This document shows positions 17,072 to 25,965 of a stretch of DNA of 64,000 nucleotides, in pieces. The DNA is from Haloplanus vescus (GTDB lineage Archaea > Halobacteriota > Halobacteria > Halobacteriales > Haloferacaceae): NCBI RefSeq assembly GCF_900107665.1, contig NZ_FNQT01000003.1:124001-188000 (forward strand), written 5' to 3'. The position numbers and the translations under genes were made by a program. Position 1 is the first letter of the stretch, and each line of letters starts with the position of its first letter. A model generated the notes under the pieces. That model did not search any database and had not been told where the DNA came from. It worked only from the letters and a program-made list of their open reading frames with translations.

Positions 17072-17157
17072 CCGGAGGTTCGCCGGCCCTCTCGGCGAAC
17101 CACCGGAAACAGTTACAGTAATCCGCACAAGTCGGCGGTTCCAGTCTTCTCCGTTTT
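17072..17157 (+). terminator. Hairpin plus T-tract terminator after the histone-like gene
   Basis: A 14-base stem (17072-17085 with 17093-17106, one mismatch, 7-base loop) lies 23 nt after the histone-like stop codon. A CCGTTTTTTCG T-tract follows at about 17148-17156, before the convergent rpiA stop. The hairpin looks like an mRNA 3'-end element and the T-tract like the actual termination site. Confidence 0.55.
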
Positions 17158-17177
17158 TTCGCGTCCGCTAGCGACCG

Positions 17178-17867
17178 CTATCGCTCGCGGACGGTCACGC
17201 CGTCGTCGGTGCCGACGTGTACCTCGTCGGCGAGGCCGACGAACAGGCCGTGGGCCACCACACCCGGAATCGTCGCGAGGTCCGTCGCCAGCGCCCCCGG
17301 ATTGCTGATGGTCCCGAACGCGCAGTCGAGGACGAGATTGCCGTTGTCGGTCACGACGGGGCCGTCTTTCCCCTCCGCGGCCCGGAGCGTCGGCGTCCCG
17401 TCGAGCTCGCGGACCGCCCGCTCGACTGTCGCCCGCGCGTCGGGCAACAGCTCGACCGGCACCGACCGGTCGAGTTCCGGCGTCTCCTTCGTCGGGTCGG
17501 CGACGACGACGAACCGTTCGGCCGCCGCGTCGACGATTTTCTCGCGGGCGTGGGCCGCGCCGCCTCCTTTGATGAGCGCCAGGTCGTCGCTCACCTGATC
17601 GGCGCCGTCGATGGCGATATCGAGCGTCTCGATGGCGTCCAGTCCCACGAGCGGAACCCCCACCTCACGCGCCAGGTCACGCGATGCGTAGGAGGTGGCG
17701 ACGCCGCGCACGTCGAGGCCGTCGTCGACCGCTCGTCCGAGCGCGCGGATGGCGTGGGCCGCCGTGCTCCCCGTCCCCAGTCCCACCGTGTCGCCGTCGG
17801 TCACGAGGGCGGCGGCGTGCTCACCCGCGCGACGCTTCGCCGCGTCCGGTCCGCCGGGTGTCTTCAT
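17178..17867 (-). CDS. rpiA: Ribose-5-phosphate isomerase A
   Basis: Interconverts ribose 5-phosphate and ribulose 5-phosphate for nucleotide synthesis. The 229-residue protein shows all RpiA signatures: GLGTGSTAAHAI (phosphate loop), DIAIDGADQV (catalytic Asp), LIKGGGAAHAREKIV (catalytic Glu/Lys region), VVVADPTKETP and the terminal GVVAHGLFVGLADEVHVG. Haloarchaea lack a classical oxidative pentose-phosphate pathway, so its role is likely ribose supply. ATG at 17867 begins the family domain; the 118 upstream codons are Arg-rich frame noise. Confidence 0.95.
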   Translation of the reverse strand: MKTPGGPDAAKRRAGEHAAALVTDGDTVGLGTGSTAAHAIRALGRAVDDGLDVRGVATSYASRDLAREVGVPLVGLDAIETLDIAIDGADQVSDDLALIKGGGAAHAREKIVDAAAERFVVVADPTKETPELDRSVPVELLPDARATVERAVRELDGTPTLRAAEGKDGPVVTDNGNLVLDCAFGTISNPGALATDLATIPGVVAHGLFVGLADEVHVGTDDGVTVRER

Positions 17868-17947
17868 ACGCTCACGCTCCACCGGCGGCGACAAAAGCGA
17901 CCCGGTGCGGCCACAGGTATACGGCGCTCGACCGCGTCGAGGCGCGC

Positions 17948-18367
17948 ATGGTCCCCCTTGCCCTGGCCGTCCGCTGGCTCCACGTGCTGGCGATGGCCGT
18001 CGCCCTCGGCGGCGGCGCCCTCGCGTGGGCCGTGAGCCACACCGCCGACGCGGAGACGACACTCGCCGTCGCGACGACGTACGAACTCGCGTTCTGGGGC
18101 GCCTTCGGCGTCCTCGTGATGACCGGCGTCGGCAACCTCGGTGCGCTCGCGCCCGCCATCCCCCGCGGGGCGTGGGGCGCCGCCTTCCTCGCCAAACTCG
18201 GATTTGTGGGTGCGCTCGCACTCGGGTCGGCCGTCCGGAGCACCGCCGTCCACGCCGCCCGCGACGCCGCCACGCCCGCGACGGCGACGCTCGAACGCGG
18301 CTACGCCGTCACGACGCTCGCCCTGACGCTCGTCGTCGCCCTCGCGGCGGTGATGGCCCATGGCTGA
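17948..18367 (+). CDS. CopD-like four-helix membrane protein
   Basis: A 139-residue protein with four membrane helices, starting with VRWLHVLAMAVALGGGALAW. That His in the first helix and the small-residue-rich packing are typical of the CopD/YcnJ-type copper-resistance and putative cytochrome-like membrane domain. Additional helices run through ELAFWGAFGVLVMTGVGNLGA, AKLGFVGALALGSAV and TTLALTLVVALAAVM. The next membrane-protein gene overlaps it by 8 bases. Copper transport is only a family-level guess. Confidence 0.75.
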   Translation: MVPLALAVRWLHVLAMAVALGGGALAWAVSHTADAETTLAVATTYELAFWGAFGVLVMTGVGNLGALAPAIPRGAWGAAFLAKLGFVGALALGSAVRSTAVHAARDAATPATATLERGYAVTTLALTLVVALAAVMAHG

Positions 18368-18806
18368 CCCGGACGCGCGGCTCGCGTGGGTGCTCTCGAG
18401 TTTTCACACCGCCGCCCTCGTCGTCGCGGGCGTCGCCGTCCTCTACGCGGTCGGTGCGCTGGGGTCGCTCCTGCAGGGCGTCCACACCGCCACCGGCGTC
18501 GCCCTCTATCTGTCGCTCTGGGGGCTGACGTGGCGGACAAACGCGCGGTGGCTGGCAACTACCTCGTTCGGTGCCGGGCGGGAGGCACTCACCGCGGCGG
18601 CGACGTGGGGCGCCGTCACCGGCGTCGGCTTCCTGTTCGCGATACTGGTCGTCATCGGCGTCGTCGTCCGCGAACTCGTCCTCGTGGCCGTCTTCGCGTT
18701 CGTCGGGGCGCCCGTCGCGGCAGTCGTCGGTGCCGTCGTCGGCGTCGCGTTCGCGCTCCTCGATGCGCTGCTCGTCGGGGTCGGAACCCGTCTCGGGACG
18801 GCCTAG
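18360..18806 (+). CDS. Membrane protein coupled to CopD-like gene, unknown function
   Basis: A 148-residue protein with four predicted helices (around residues 13-40, 42-58, 78-103 and 107-142), the last region very rich in Val, Ala and Gly. Its ATG lies inside the 3' end of the CopD-like gene (8-base overlap), so the two are co-translated and may form one complex. No conserved charged or metal-binding residues within the helices are obvious. Its stop overlaps the stop of the convergent PQQ-repeat gene by 4 bases. Confidence 0.65.
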   Translation: MADPDARLAWVLSSFHTAALVVAGVAVLYAVGALGSLLQGVHTATGVALYLSLWGLTWRTNARWLATTSFGAGREALTAAATWGAVTGVGFLFAILVVIGVVVRELVLVAVFAFVGAPVAAVVGAVVGVAFALLDALLVGVGTRLGTA

Positions 18807-20197
18807 ACGCTCGTGAACGCGAACAGCCGGCCGTCCGAGGTGATGGCGTAGAGGTAGCCGTTGGCGGCCATCACGTCCACCAGCGGGTCGTAAATCTCCT
18901 GTGTCCACCGCACGTCGCCCGACCGGGCGTCGACTGCGGCCAGCAGGATGCGTTTGCTCGTCGGGTCCGCCCGCCCGACGGCGAAGAGCGTGTTCTCGAC
19001 GAAGATGACGTCGCCCCGGACGCCGAAGCCGAGCGACCACTGCTGCTCGCCGGTGGCAACGTCGCGGCCGTAGAGCTGCCGGCGCGTGCCGTAGACGGCC
19101 AGTCCGTTCGAGACGGCGAGCGTATCGGGGCGAATCGAGGTGTCGCTACTCGCGCGCCAGCGTTGCTCGCCGGACGCGGGGTCGAGGCCGACGACGCCGT
19201 TGCCCGTCGTGAGCGTGACGGTGTCGTCGGCGACGGCGACGCGGCCGACCGGGCCGTCGAGCGGGACGTGCCACCGCATCCCCGAAATGTCGGGGTCGAC
19301 GGCGTAGACGTGTCCGACTTCGGTCGTCGGCTGGCTGTCCGGATACCCCGTGCCGACGTACGCCACGCCGTCGCCGACGGCGGCCGCGCGAATCTTCCGG
19401 TCTTGGCGGTCCGTGCCCGTCACGTCGTTGGGGGCGAACGACCAGCAGAACTCGCCGCTGCGCGCGTCGACGACGCGGTACGCGTCCTCGCTCGGCATCA
19501 CGAGACTCGTCCCGGCCGTGCCGAGTTCGCCCACGAACCGGCCGGGTAGGGTGTAGGAGTTCCGTAGCGTTCCCTCCGAGCGGTCGATGGCGAGGACGCG
19601 CGCGTTCTCCGCCGGGCCGAAGGGGACGTACACCATCCCCGCGGCCGCGACGGGCGGGCCGACGGGCATGGCGTCCACGCGGTGGCGCCACTGAATCTCG
19701 CCGTTGCGTCGCGGGTCGTGACACAGCACCGCCGCGACTGGCACGCCGGGCTGAGGTTCCGGGTCCGCGGCGACGAGATAGACGTACTTGTCGTCGGCGA
19801 CCGGCATGGTCACCTGCGCCTCCAGCGCCGACATAGTCCAGCGCTCGTTGAGTGGGAAGCCCGTCGGGCCGTTGGCCGCGGGCGCGGCGTTCGTCCCCGC
19901 GGGGTCGCGGTGGGACATCGGCCACGTCCCCTCGGGCACCGGGTCGGCCGCCAACGCGCAGTCGCCCGGTCCCTGCTCGAACGAGTCGGCGTCGACCGAC
20001 ATCGACTCCTCGACGCCGTCGGTCGCCCCCGAGGCCGCCGCCGTCGTCGTGGGCGGCGCCGTCGCCGTCGGCCGCGTCGTCGCCGTCGCCGTCGCCGTTT
20101 CCGAGTCACGCTCGGCCGCCCGGCCGCCACACCCGGCGGTCACACCGCCAGCGACGACGGCGAGCCACTCGCGGCGTGTGAACAACTCACGTGACAT
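18803..20197 (-). CDS. PQQ-repeat beta-propeller lipoprotein (BamB-like fold), Tat-exported
   Basis: A 464-residue exported protein. The N-terminus has a twin-arginine motif (TRREWLAVVAGG) and a lipobox TAGC, so it is a Tat-dependent lipoprotein. A Thr/Ala/Ser-rich spacer runs to about residue 75. The rest is a beta propeller of PQQ-like repeats, each with blades such as YVPFGPAENARVLAIDRSEGT, VGLDPASGEQRWRAS and VDARSGDVRWTQEIYDP. PQQ-binding residues of alcohol dehydrogenases are not evident, so a scaffold role on the cell surface is more likely than catalysis. Confidence 0.88.
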   Translation of the reverse strand: MSRELFTRREWLAVVAGGVTAGCGGRAAERDSETATATATTRPTATAPPTTTAAASGATDGVEESMSVDADSFEQGPGDCALAADPVPEGTWPMSHRDPAGTNAAPAANGPTGFPLNERWTMSALEAQVTMPVADDKYVYLVAADPEPQPGVPVAAVLCHDPRRNGEIQWRHRVDAMPVGPPVAAAGMVYVPFGPAENARVLAIDRSEGTLRNSYTLPGRFVGELGTAGTSLVMPSEDAYRVVDARSGEFCWSFAPNDVTGTDRQDRKIRAAAVGDGVAYVGTGYPDSQPTTEVGHVYAVDPDISGMRWHVPLDGPVGRVAVADDTVTLTTGNGVVGLDPASGEQRWRASSDTSIRPDTLAVSNGLAVYGTRRQLYGRDVATGEQQWSLGFGVRGDVIFVENTLFAVGRADPTSKRILLAAVDARSGDVRWTQEIYDPLVDVMAANGYLYAITSDGRLFAFTSV

Positions 20198-20255
20198 GGT
20201 CTACACACACGCGGGATTCCGCGGCTAAATGTGTTCCGCCTGACTCGTGGCTCCG

Positions 20256-21380
20256 TTACAATCGGTCGAGAACGGCGTCGGAATCGTAGGAGAGTGTCAG
20301 CGACCGCGACCGGCCTCGGCCCTCCACGTCGGCGTAGTCGGCTTCGATGACGCCCAGCTGGTCGAGTTTGTTGACGATTTCCGAGTAGCGCGTGTACCCG
20401 AGGTCGGTCGCCTCGTGGAACGCCTCGTACACCGTCCCGGCCTGTTGGCCGTCGTGTTCCGCGATGGTCTCGACGAGTGCGCGCTCCGACTCCGAGAGCT
20501 CGCGCAGACACCGCGAGAGGTGGACATACTTCGACTTGTCGTAGGCCGCTTCCACGTCCTCGATGTTGACGGTCCGACTGGCCCGCATCTCCGCGTTGAG
20601 ACCCGCGCGTCGCAACAGGTCGATGCCGACCCGGAGGTCACCGCTCTCGGCGGTGAGTTCGGCCACCCGGTCGAGTTCCTGCGTGCCGATGACGCCGTCG
20701 TGGAACCCGCGTTCGATGCGCTCGCCGAGGATGTCGACGATTTCGTCCGCGTCGTAGACGGGGAAGTACACCTCCTCCGGCCGGAAGACGCTCTGGACGC
20801 GCCCGTCGAGTTCCTCCATGATGTCGAGGCCGAGGTCCGAGGAGACGACGATGACGCCGATGCGGGCGCCCGTCGACCCCTCGTGGGCGCGCAACAGCGA
20901 GTAGAGCGTGTCCGACGCCTCGTTCTCGTAGAAGAGGTAGTTCACGTCGTCGAGCGCCACCACCAGTACCTCGTCGTCGTCGACGAGGCGGTCCGTAATC
21001 TGTCCGAACAGTTTCTTGAACGAGATGCCCGAGGAGGGGGGTTCGTAGTCGAAGACGTTCTCGAACACCCGAGAGAAGACGGCGTAGCGCGTCGAGTCGA
21101 GCTGGCAGTTCACCCGCACCGTCCGCACGCCCGGTTGTCCGGAGAGCTCGCCGAACAGCTTCAACACCGCCGTCGTCTTCCCCGTCCCCGGCGGCCCGCG
21201 GACCATCGTGTTGAGCGGGCGGGAGCCACGGACCGCCGGTCGGAGCGCGTACTTCAGACTCTCGAGTTGCGTCTCTCGGTGGTCGAAAGTCTCCGGGACG
21301 TAGTCGATTTCGAAGACGTGTTCGTCTCGAAAGACGGACTCGTCCCACGACAGCATCCCCTCCTCGGGGTCCTCTGTCAT
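20256..21380 (-). CDS. Orc1/Cdc6-family replication initiator
   Basis: A 374-residue AAA+ protein. Walker A is GPPGTGKT (62-69), Walker B is VALDDVNYL, the sensor region is VIVVSSDLG, and the C-terminal winged-helix domain holds YTRYSEIVNKLDQLGVIEADY. Haloarchaea have several paralogues, of which only some act at origins. No ORB-type repeats or AT-rich unwinding element flank this gene, so it is probably not an origin-linked copy. ATG at 21380 follows GAGGTGAAAG (a possible Shine-Dalgarno) and a CATTAAG TATA-like element; the longer frame is rejected. Confidence 0.93.
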   Translation of the reverse strand: MTEDPEEGMLSWDESVFRDEHVFEIDYVPETFDHRETQLESLKYALRPAVRGSRPLNTMVRGPPGTGKTTAVLKLFGELSGQPGVRTVRVNCQLDSTRYAVFSRVFENVFDYEPPSSGISFKKLFGQITDRLVDDDEVLVVALDDVNYLFYENEASDTLYSLLRAHEGSTGARIGVIVVSSDLGLDIMEELDGRVQSVFRPEEVYFPVYDADEIVDILGERIERGFHDGVIGTQELDRVAELTAESGDLRVGIDLLRRAGLNAEMRASRTVNIEDVEAAYDKSKYVHLSRCLRELSESERALVETIAEHDGQQAGTVYEAFHEATDLGYTRYSEIVNKLDQLGVIEADYADVEGRGRSRSLTLSYDSDAVLDRL

Positions 21381-21427
21381 TACTTTCACCTCGCTCGCGT
21401 GACCACTTAATGGTTGCCGCGAACCGC

Positions 21428-21781
21428 CTATTCCGTCTCGATGTCCGCGTCGTCGGCACCGTCTTGGACCCGCTCTGCGGCGTCGCGCGCGGCGCTCCGA
21501 CTTCCGTACCCCTCTCCGCTGTCCGCGCCGATTTCGCCGTTCGCGTAGCGGAGCCGCCAGCGCCATTCGCCGGCCGAGTCCTCGTACACCTCGAACGCCG
21601 GGCCGTCGATGTCGGGGAGGTCCGCCTCGGGCGCCCCGCCGCGAACCCGCTCTGCCGCCTCGCGTGCGCCGCTTCGACTCCCGTAGCCTTCGCCGCTGTC
21701 CGCGACGATTTCACCGTTCCGCGCCACGAGTCGCCAGCGCCACTCACCCGCCGCGTCCTCGTACACTTCGAAGGTCGACAT
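21428..21781 (-). CDS. Tandem DUF1508 (YegP/HVO_2922-like) protein
   Basis: A 117-residue protein made of two near-identical 48-residue repeats. Each begins FEVYED-AGEWRWRL and continues ARNGEI or YANGEI then DSGEGYGSRS-AR-AAERV. The repeat is the DUF1508 domain, and the tandem form corresponds to the small HVO_2922 family known structurally from Haloferax. The function is unknown. The two copies share most residues, indicating recent or constrained duplication. Confidence 0.88.
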   Translation of the reverse strand: MSTFEVYEDAAGEWRWRLVARNGEIVADSGEGYGSRSGAREAAERVRGGAPEADLPDIDGPAFEVYEDSAGEWRWRLRYANGEIGADSGEGYGSRSAARDAAERVQDGADDADIETE

Positions 21782-21861
21782 ACGTTACCATTCGACTTCG
21801 GCGCCCGTATAGGTGGTGGCTACGACGCGTTCCCGGCGTACGCTCACGACAGGCCCTGCGG

Positions 21862-22251
21862 TCAGTCCGTATACCAGTACGCCCACAGTATCAACACGCC
21901 CTGTAGCGGCAGTCGCGCCCAGCGAACGAGCGGGGAGGGGTCCCCGCCCGGCAGTCCCTCGACGGTAACCATCGAGACGGCCATGTAGACGTTCGCGGGG
22001 AAGACGGCGACGAGTAGGGCGATGGTCGCCCACGCCGCGTACCGGCGCGTCCGTGGCACCACCACGCCCACCCCGACGCCGACTTCGGCGACACCGGACA
22101 GATAAACCAGCGCCAGCGGTGCGGGCAGTATCGGCGGCACTATCTGGACGTACAGCGACGGCACGACGAAATGCAGGAGGCCCGCGACGACGTACAGTGC
22201 GCCCATGACGTAGCGGAGCGGCCGCTTGCACTGCGCCAAGACAGCGTGCAT
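21862..22251 (-). CDS. DoxX-family membrane protein
   Basis: A 129-residue protein with four helices. The start (LRYVMGALYVVAGLLHFVVPSLYVQIVPPILP) is the DoxX signature with His in the first helix. LVYLSGVAEVGVGVGVVVP and a Tyr/Trp-rich C-terminus follow. DoxX proteins are linked to terminal oxidases or redox enzymes in a few systems; no partner is adjacent here. Confidence 0.85.
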   Translation of the reverse strand: MHAVLAQCKRPLRYVMGALYVVAGLLHFVVPSLYVQIVPPILPAPLALVYLSGVAEVGVGVGVVVPRTRRYAAWATIALLVAVFPANVYMAVSMVTVEGLPGGDPSPLVRWARLPLQGVLILWAYWYTD

Positions 22252-22293
22252 CTGCCACCCGTTACGGGGCTGGGCAGATAGGGATTGTCACCG

Positions 22294-24267
22294 TCAGAAC
22301 TTCTCCAGCAACCGGCCGTAGAACGCCGCGTCGTCCTCCGTCGCCAGCTTCTCCACGATGAGCTCGGGCGTCGAGCGCGCGAGGTGGTCGGTCACGGGGG
22401 AGCGGTTCACCTCGAGCTCGCCGTCGACGAGGCCAACGGCCTCGATACCGTCGACGGCGATGTCGACGCTCGCGGCGTCCCGAATCTCGCCCGCGAGGTG
22501 GGAGACGAAGACGGCCGTCACCGACTGGCCGTCCAGAGATTCGAGGATGCCCGCAATTATTTTCGCGCTCGCGCCGGGTTCCGTGATGCTCTCCAGTTCG
22601 TCGACGAGGACGAGGCGCGAGTCGGTCCCCCGGGCCAACTCCGCGAAGTCCCGGAGCGTCGCCTCGAACGCCCCGGCGTCGAGGGTGCCCTGACTCTTCG
22701 CGTAGTAGTGGAGTTCGTCGACGCGTTCGACCCGCGCCGATTCGGCGGGCACCGGCAGGCCCATGTGGGCCAGAATCGCCACCAGCGCCAGCAGGTCGAG
22801 CGTCGACGTCTTGCCACCGCTGTTGACCCCGGAGAGGAGCGTCACGCCGGCGACGGTGTAGTCGACGGGTTCCACGTCCTCGAAGGCCACGTCGAGGAGC
22901 GGCGAGCGCCCGCCCTCGATGGCGACGCCCGCCACGTCGTCGCTGATTTCGGGGAGCGTGCAGTCGAAGTCGTCGGCGAACCGGGCGAGCGCGAGTTCCA
23001 CGTCGCGTTCGAGCGCCGCCCGCACCAGCGTCTCCGCCGGCTCTCGGAGCGCGTCCAGGTCGTCGGCCAGTTCGGTCTTCAGGCGTGCCGCGCGGCGGTC
23101 CCGCGTCGCCTTCAGTTCCGTCCGCAGGCGCGAGACGGCCTCGTCGTTTCGCTCCAGCGGGAAGGTGGGGTCGTCGTCGAAGACGCGTTCCGCGAGGCCC
23201 GACTCGTCTTCGAGCGAGAGGCTGTCGACGAGGTGACCTCGCGCTTTCTCCAGCGCCCGGTCGAAGTCGTCGGCGAGCTCTCGCGAGAGCAGGGCGTCGA
23301 CGCGCGCCCCTTGTTCGACCAACGAGAGGAAGTCCGTCCCCTCGATGGTCACGTCGCGTTCGCGGATGACCTCGCGGAGGTGGTCGTTGGCGACCGACTC
23401 TGCCGTGCTGACCGCCGCGTCGAGGTCGTCGACCGCCGTCGTGAGTCGGTCGAGTTCGTCGTCGCCGACGGGCGTGCCGTCGTCGTCGAGACGCGACAGG
23501 GCGTCCCGGAGCGCGTCGAGGTCACAGGGCGGGTCCATCCCCGCCGTCTCGTGGACGCGCGCCGCCGCGAGCAACGAGTCGCGGTTCGCGGCGAAGAAGG
23601 CGAGCGGTCGTTCGGGCACGATGTCCGCCGGGTTCTCGAAGGCATCGGGGCGCACGCGCACGTCCCCCTCCACGTCGACGCCCGCGAACGACTCGTCGAG
23701 GGCGATGACCGTCGCGTACGACCGCGCGAGCTCCGCGAGGTCGCGGGCGTCGTCGACCACCTCGACCGAGAGTTCGGGGAAAGCGTCGTCGGCCTCGGCG
23801 TATCGCTCGGCGTCGGTCGTCGCGAGACAGCGGTCGCGGACCCGCGTCGCCGGCGGGGTGTCGAGGGGTTCGACGGCCGAGAGGGCGTCTATCGTCGCCG
23901 CCGACACCTCCCGACTCGTCGCGCGGTCGACCAGCGTTCGAACCTCTTCGATGCGGGAGGGCGCACCCGTGGGGACGAACGTCTCCAAGCGCCGGGCGGC
24001 GTAGTCGGTCACCGTTCGCTCGCGGAGTAGGGCGAGAATGTTCTCGAAGACGTCGCGCGCCCGGTCGGTCGCGAGGAACTCCCCGTCAGCGCCGTGTTCG
24101 TGGCGGACGGCGGCGCGGGCGATGGCCGCGGCCCGGCCCGCGGAGAGGCCGGGTGCCTGCGAGAGTGCCGCCACGTCGCCCTCCCGGAGCGCTCGTTCGG
24201 CGTCGTCGAGGTCGGCGAGCGCCGACGCCGTCTTCTCGCCGACGCCCGGGATGGCCGTGAACTCCAT
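22294..24267 (-). CDS. MutS-family ATPase with N-terminal HhH (MutS5-like)
   Basis: A 657-residue protein. An N-terminal helix-hairpin-helix pair (IPGVGEKTASALADL and APGLSAGRAAAIARAAV, residues 5-55) is followed by a MutS core. The ATPase has Walker A GVNSGGKTSTLD (about 480-491), Walker B RLVLVDELESITEP and a VFVSHLAGEI switch. The mismatch-recognition Phe-x-Glu motif of MutS1 is absent, so this is a MutS5/MutS2-like DNA-structure ATPase, not classical mismatch repair. Halophilic archaea carry several such paralogues. No MutL gene is adjacent. Confidence 0.88.
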   Translation of the reverse strand: MEFTAIPGVGEKTASALADLDDAERALREGDVAALSQAPGLSAGRAAAIARAAVRHEHGADGEFLATDRARDVFENILALLRERTVTDYAARRLETFVPTGAPSRIEEVRTLVDRATSREVSAATIDALSAVEPLDTPPATRVRDRCLATTDAERYAEADDAFPELSVEVVDDARDLAELARSYATVIALDESFAGVDVEGDVRVRPDAFENPADIVPERPLAFFAANRDSLLAAARVHETAGMDPPCDLDALRDALSRLDDDGTPVGDDELDRLTTAVDDLDAAVSTAESVANDHLREVIRERDVTIEGTDFLSLVEQGARVDALLSRELADDFDRALEKARGHLVDSLSLEDESGLAERVFDDDPTFPLERNDEAVSRLRTELKATRDRRAARLKTELADDLDALREPAETLVRAALERDVELALARFADDFDCTLPEISDDVAGVAIEGGRSPLLDVAFEDVEPVDYTVAGVTLLSGVNSGGKTSTLDLLALVAILAHMGLPVPAESARVERVDELHYYAKSQGTLDAGAFEATLRDFAELARGTDSRLVLVDELESITEPGASAKIIAGILESLDGQSVTAVFVSHLAGEIRDAASVDIAVDGIEAVGLVDGELEVNRSPVTDHLARSTPELIVEKLATEDDAAFYGRLLEKF

Positions 24268-24382
24268 TCGGCGCAGTGTATCGCCCCATCCGGCAAAACG
24301 TTGCGGGTCGATTGGCCGTCACGCCGCGCGGCCGACGGGCTAGACAACGCGCTTTTGGCCGTCGGCGCGGTACGGGGGCGTA

Positions 24383-25243
24383 ATGAGCGCTCCCGCCCTC
24401 GACGCGAAACTCGACGCCGTTCGCGACGCTCTCGCCGACCGCGACGGCGTCGTCGTCGCCTTCTCCGGTGGCGTCGACTCCAGCGTCGTCGCCGCCCTCG
24501 CACACGACGCTCTCGGCGACGACGCCGTGGCGTGTACCGCCCGCAGCGAGACCCTCCCCGCCGAAGAACTCGACGACGCCACGCGGGTGGCCGAGGAAAT
24601 CGGCATCCGCCACGAGACGGTCACCTTCTCCGAGCTCGACAACCCCGACTTCGTCGCCAACGACGACGACCGGTGTTACCACTGCCGGACGATGCGACTC
24701 GGCAAGATGTACGAGGTGGCCCGTGACCTCGGCATCGGGACCGTCTGTGACGGCACCAACGCCTCCGACCCCGGCGAGGGCCACCGCCCCGGCCTCCGCG
24801 CCGTCGAGGAGCTCGAAGTGTTCTCGCCGCTCCTCGCCCACGACATCACCAAAGACGAGGTGCGCGAGGCCGCCGAGCGCTACGGCCTCTCCGTCGCCGA
24901 CAAGCCCTCGATGGCCTGTCTCTCCTCGCGCATCCCGACGGGACTGGAGGTGACTGAGGAGAAGCTCTCACGCGTCGAAAAAGCCGAACGCCTCCTGCGG
25001 ACGTGGGGCTTCTCGCAGTTCCGCGTCCGCGACCACGACGGCCTCGCGCGCATCGAAGTCGCCCCCGACGAACTCGACGCGGCCCTCGACTCGGACTTCG
25101 CCCGCGCGGCCCGCGAACACCTCACCGACGCCGGCTTCGACCACGTCACCCTCGACCTGCAGGGCTACCGGACGGGGAGCGTGAGTCCGGCAGAAGAGGG
25201 CGACGGGCCGGACCTCGAACAGGAGTATCCGGTTCGCGACTAG
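24383..25243 (+). CDS. larE: LarE, pyridinium-bis-thiocarboxylate synthase (sulfur transferase)
   Basis: LarE adenylates and thiolates pyridinium biscarboxylate during nickel-pincer nucleotide synthesis. The 286-residue protein has the PP-loop SGGVDSS (28-34). Cys98 and Cys101 lie in RCYHC, and Cys179 in SMACLSSRIP is equivalent to the sacrificial Cys176 of Lactobacillus plantarum LarE. Three cysteines together fit the LarE subgroup that holds a [4Fe-4S] cluster and uses it for repeated sulfur transfer, rather than the single-Cys sacrificial type. Its stop overlaps the convergent phosphatase by 4 bases. Confidence 0.92.
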   Translation: MSAPALDAKLDAVRDALADRDGVVVAFSGGVDSSVVAALAHDALGDDAVACTARSETLPAEELDDATRVAEEIGIRHETVTFSELDNPDFVANDDDRCYHCRTMRLGKMYEVARDLGIGTVCDGTNASDPGEGHRPGLRAVEELEVFSPLLAHDITKDEVREAAERYGLSVADKPSMACLSSRIPTGLEVTEEKLSRVEKAERLLRTWGFSQFRVRDHDGLARIEVAPDELDAALDSDFARAAREHLTDAGFDHVTLDLQGYRTGSVSPAEEGDGPDLEQEYPVRD

Positions 25244-25869
25244 GCCCGCGGCGCGTCGAGGAAGTCCGTCCGATTCTCGCTGACCAGTCGCGTCTCGCCG
25301 TCGCGAACGCGCAGTTCGTTCAGCCCGCAGTTGTCTTGCTCGCCCTCGAGCATCGCGTCCACGATGTCGCGCCCGTCGAGTTCGCCGACGAGGAGTTCGA
25401 GCGGCCCGGTGTGACAGACGACAGCGACCGTTTCGTCCGGGTCGCTCGTCGCGAGGACGTGGTCCCACCCCGACAGCACGCGTTCGCGCACGTCGCGCAG
25501 ACTCTCGCCACTCTCGGGCCGTGCGTCCACCGCGTCCCGGCCCGCCTGGGGAATCGCGAAGCGGTCGTGGTCCTCGAGGACCTCGTCGTGCGGAAGCCCC
25601 TGATACCGGCCGAAGTCGCGTTCGCGCCACGCCGCCCGGTGGACGGGGTCGACCCCCGTCCGTTCGCCGAGATGGGCGGCGGTCTGGCGGGCGCGCCGCA
25701 GGTCCGAGGTGAGGATTCGGTCCACGTCGTACTCGGTGTCGACGGCGGTTGCGAGCGCACGGGCTTGCTCGTGGCCGCGGTCTGTCAGCGGCGTCGGTGC
25801 CCACCCCTGCAGGCGGCCGTCCCGGTTCCACGTCGTCTCGCCGTGGCGGGCGAGGAGTACGGTCGGCAT
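25240..25869 (-). CDS. Histidine phosphatase (phosphoglycerate-mutase-like)
   Basis: A 209-residue branch-1 histidine phosphatase. The catalytic signature LLARHGETTWN is at the N-terminus, with ERDFG, and the second catalytic His is in VAVVCHTGPLELLV. Substrates of this family range from phosphoglycerate to alpha-ribazole phosphate; the short length and absence of loops do not discriminate. ATG at 25869 begins the conserved strand, and nine upstream codons are not conserved. Confidence 0.87.
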   Translation of the reverse strand: MPTVLLARHGETTWNRDGRLQGWAPTPLTDRGHEQARALATAVDTEYDVDRILTSDLRRARQTAAHLGERTGVDPVHRAAWRERDFGRYQGLPHDEVLEDHDRFAIPQAGRDAVDARPESGESLRDVRERVLSGWDHVLATSDPDETVAVVCHTGPLELLVGELDGRDIVDAMLEGEQDNCGLNELRVRDGETRLVSENRTDFLDAPRA

Positions 25870-25965
25870 GGGCGTCGCTACACCAGTGCCATACAAGAGC
25901 CTTCCTCGGGACGCCGAGAAATCACACAGGTCCGCTCCGGACGAGATAGATTCTCACACGACCCG

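Noticed and set aside
20040-20100. Hexamer repeat (GTCGCC-like) in the PQQ-repeat gene
   Set aside because: It encodes the Thr/Ala spacer after the lipobox; it is codon-bias repetition, not a microsatellite with independent function.
20256-21430. Replication origin next to the Orc1/Cdc6 gene
   Set aside because: No ORB-type repeats, G-string elements or AT-rich unwinding region are visible in the flanking 50-100 bp.
22285-24030. 581-codon open frame antisense to the MutS-family gene
   Set aside because: Shadow of a high-GC coding region; the opposite strand shows Walker motifs and HhH.
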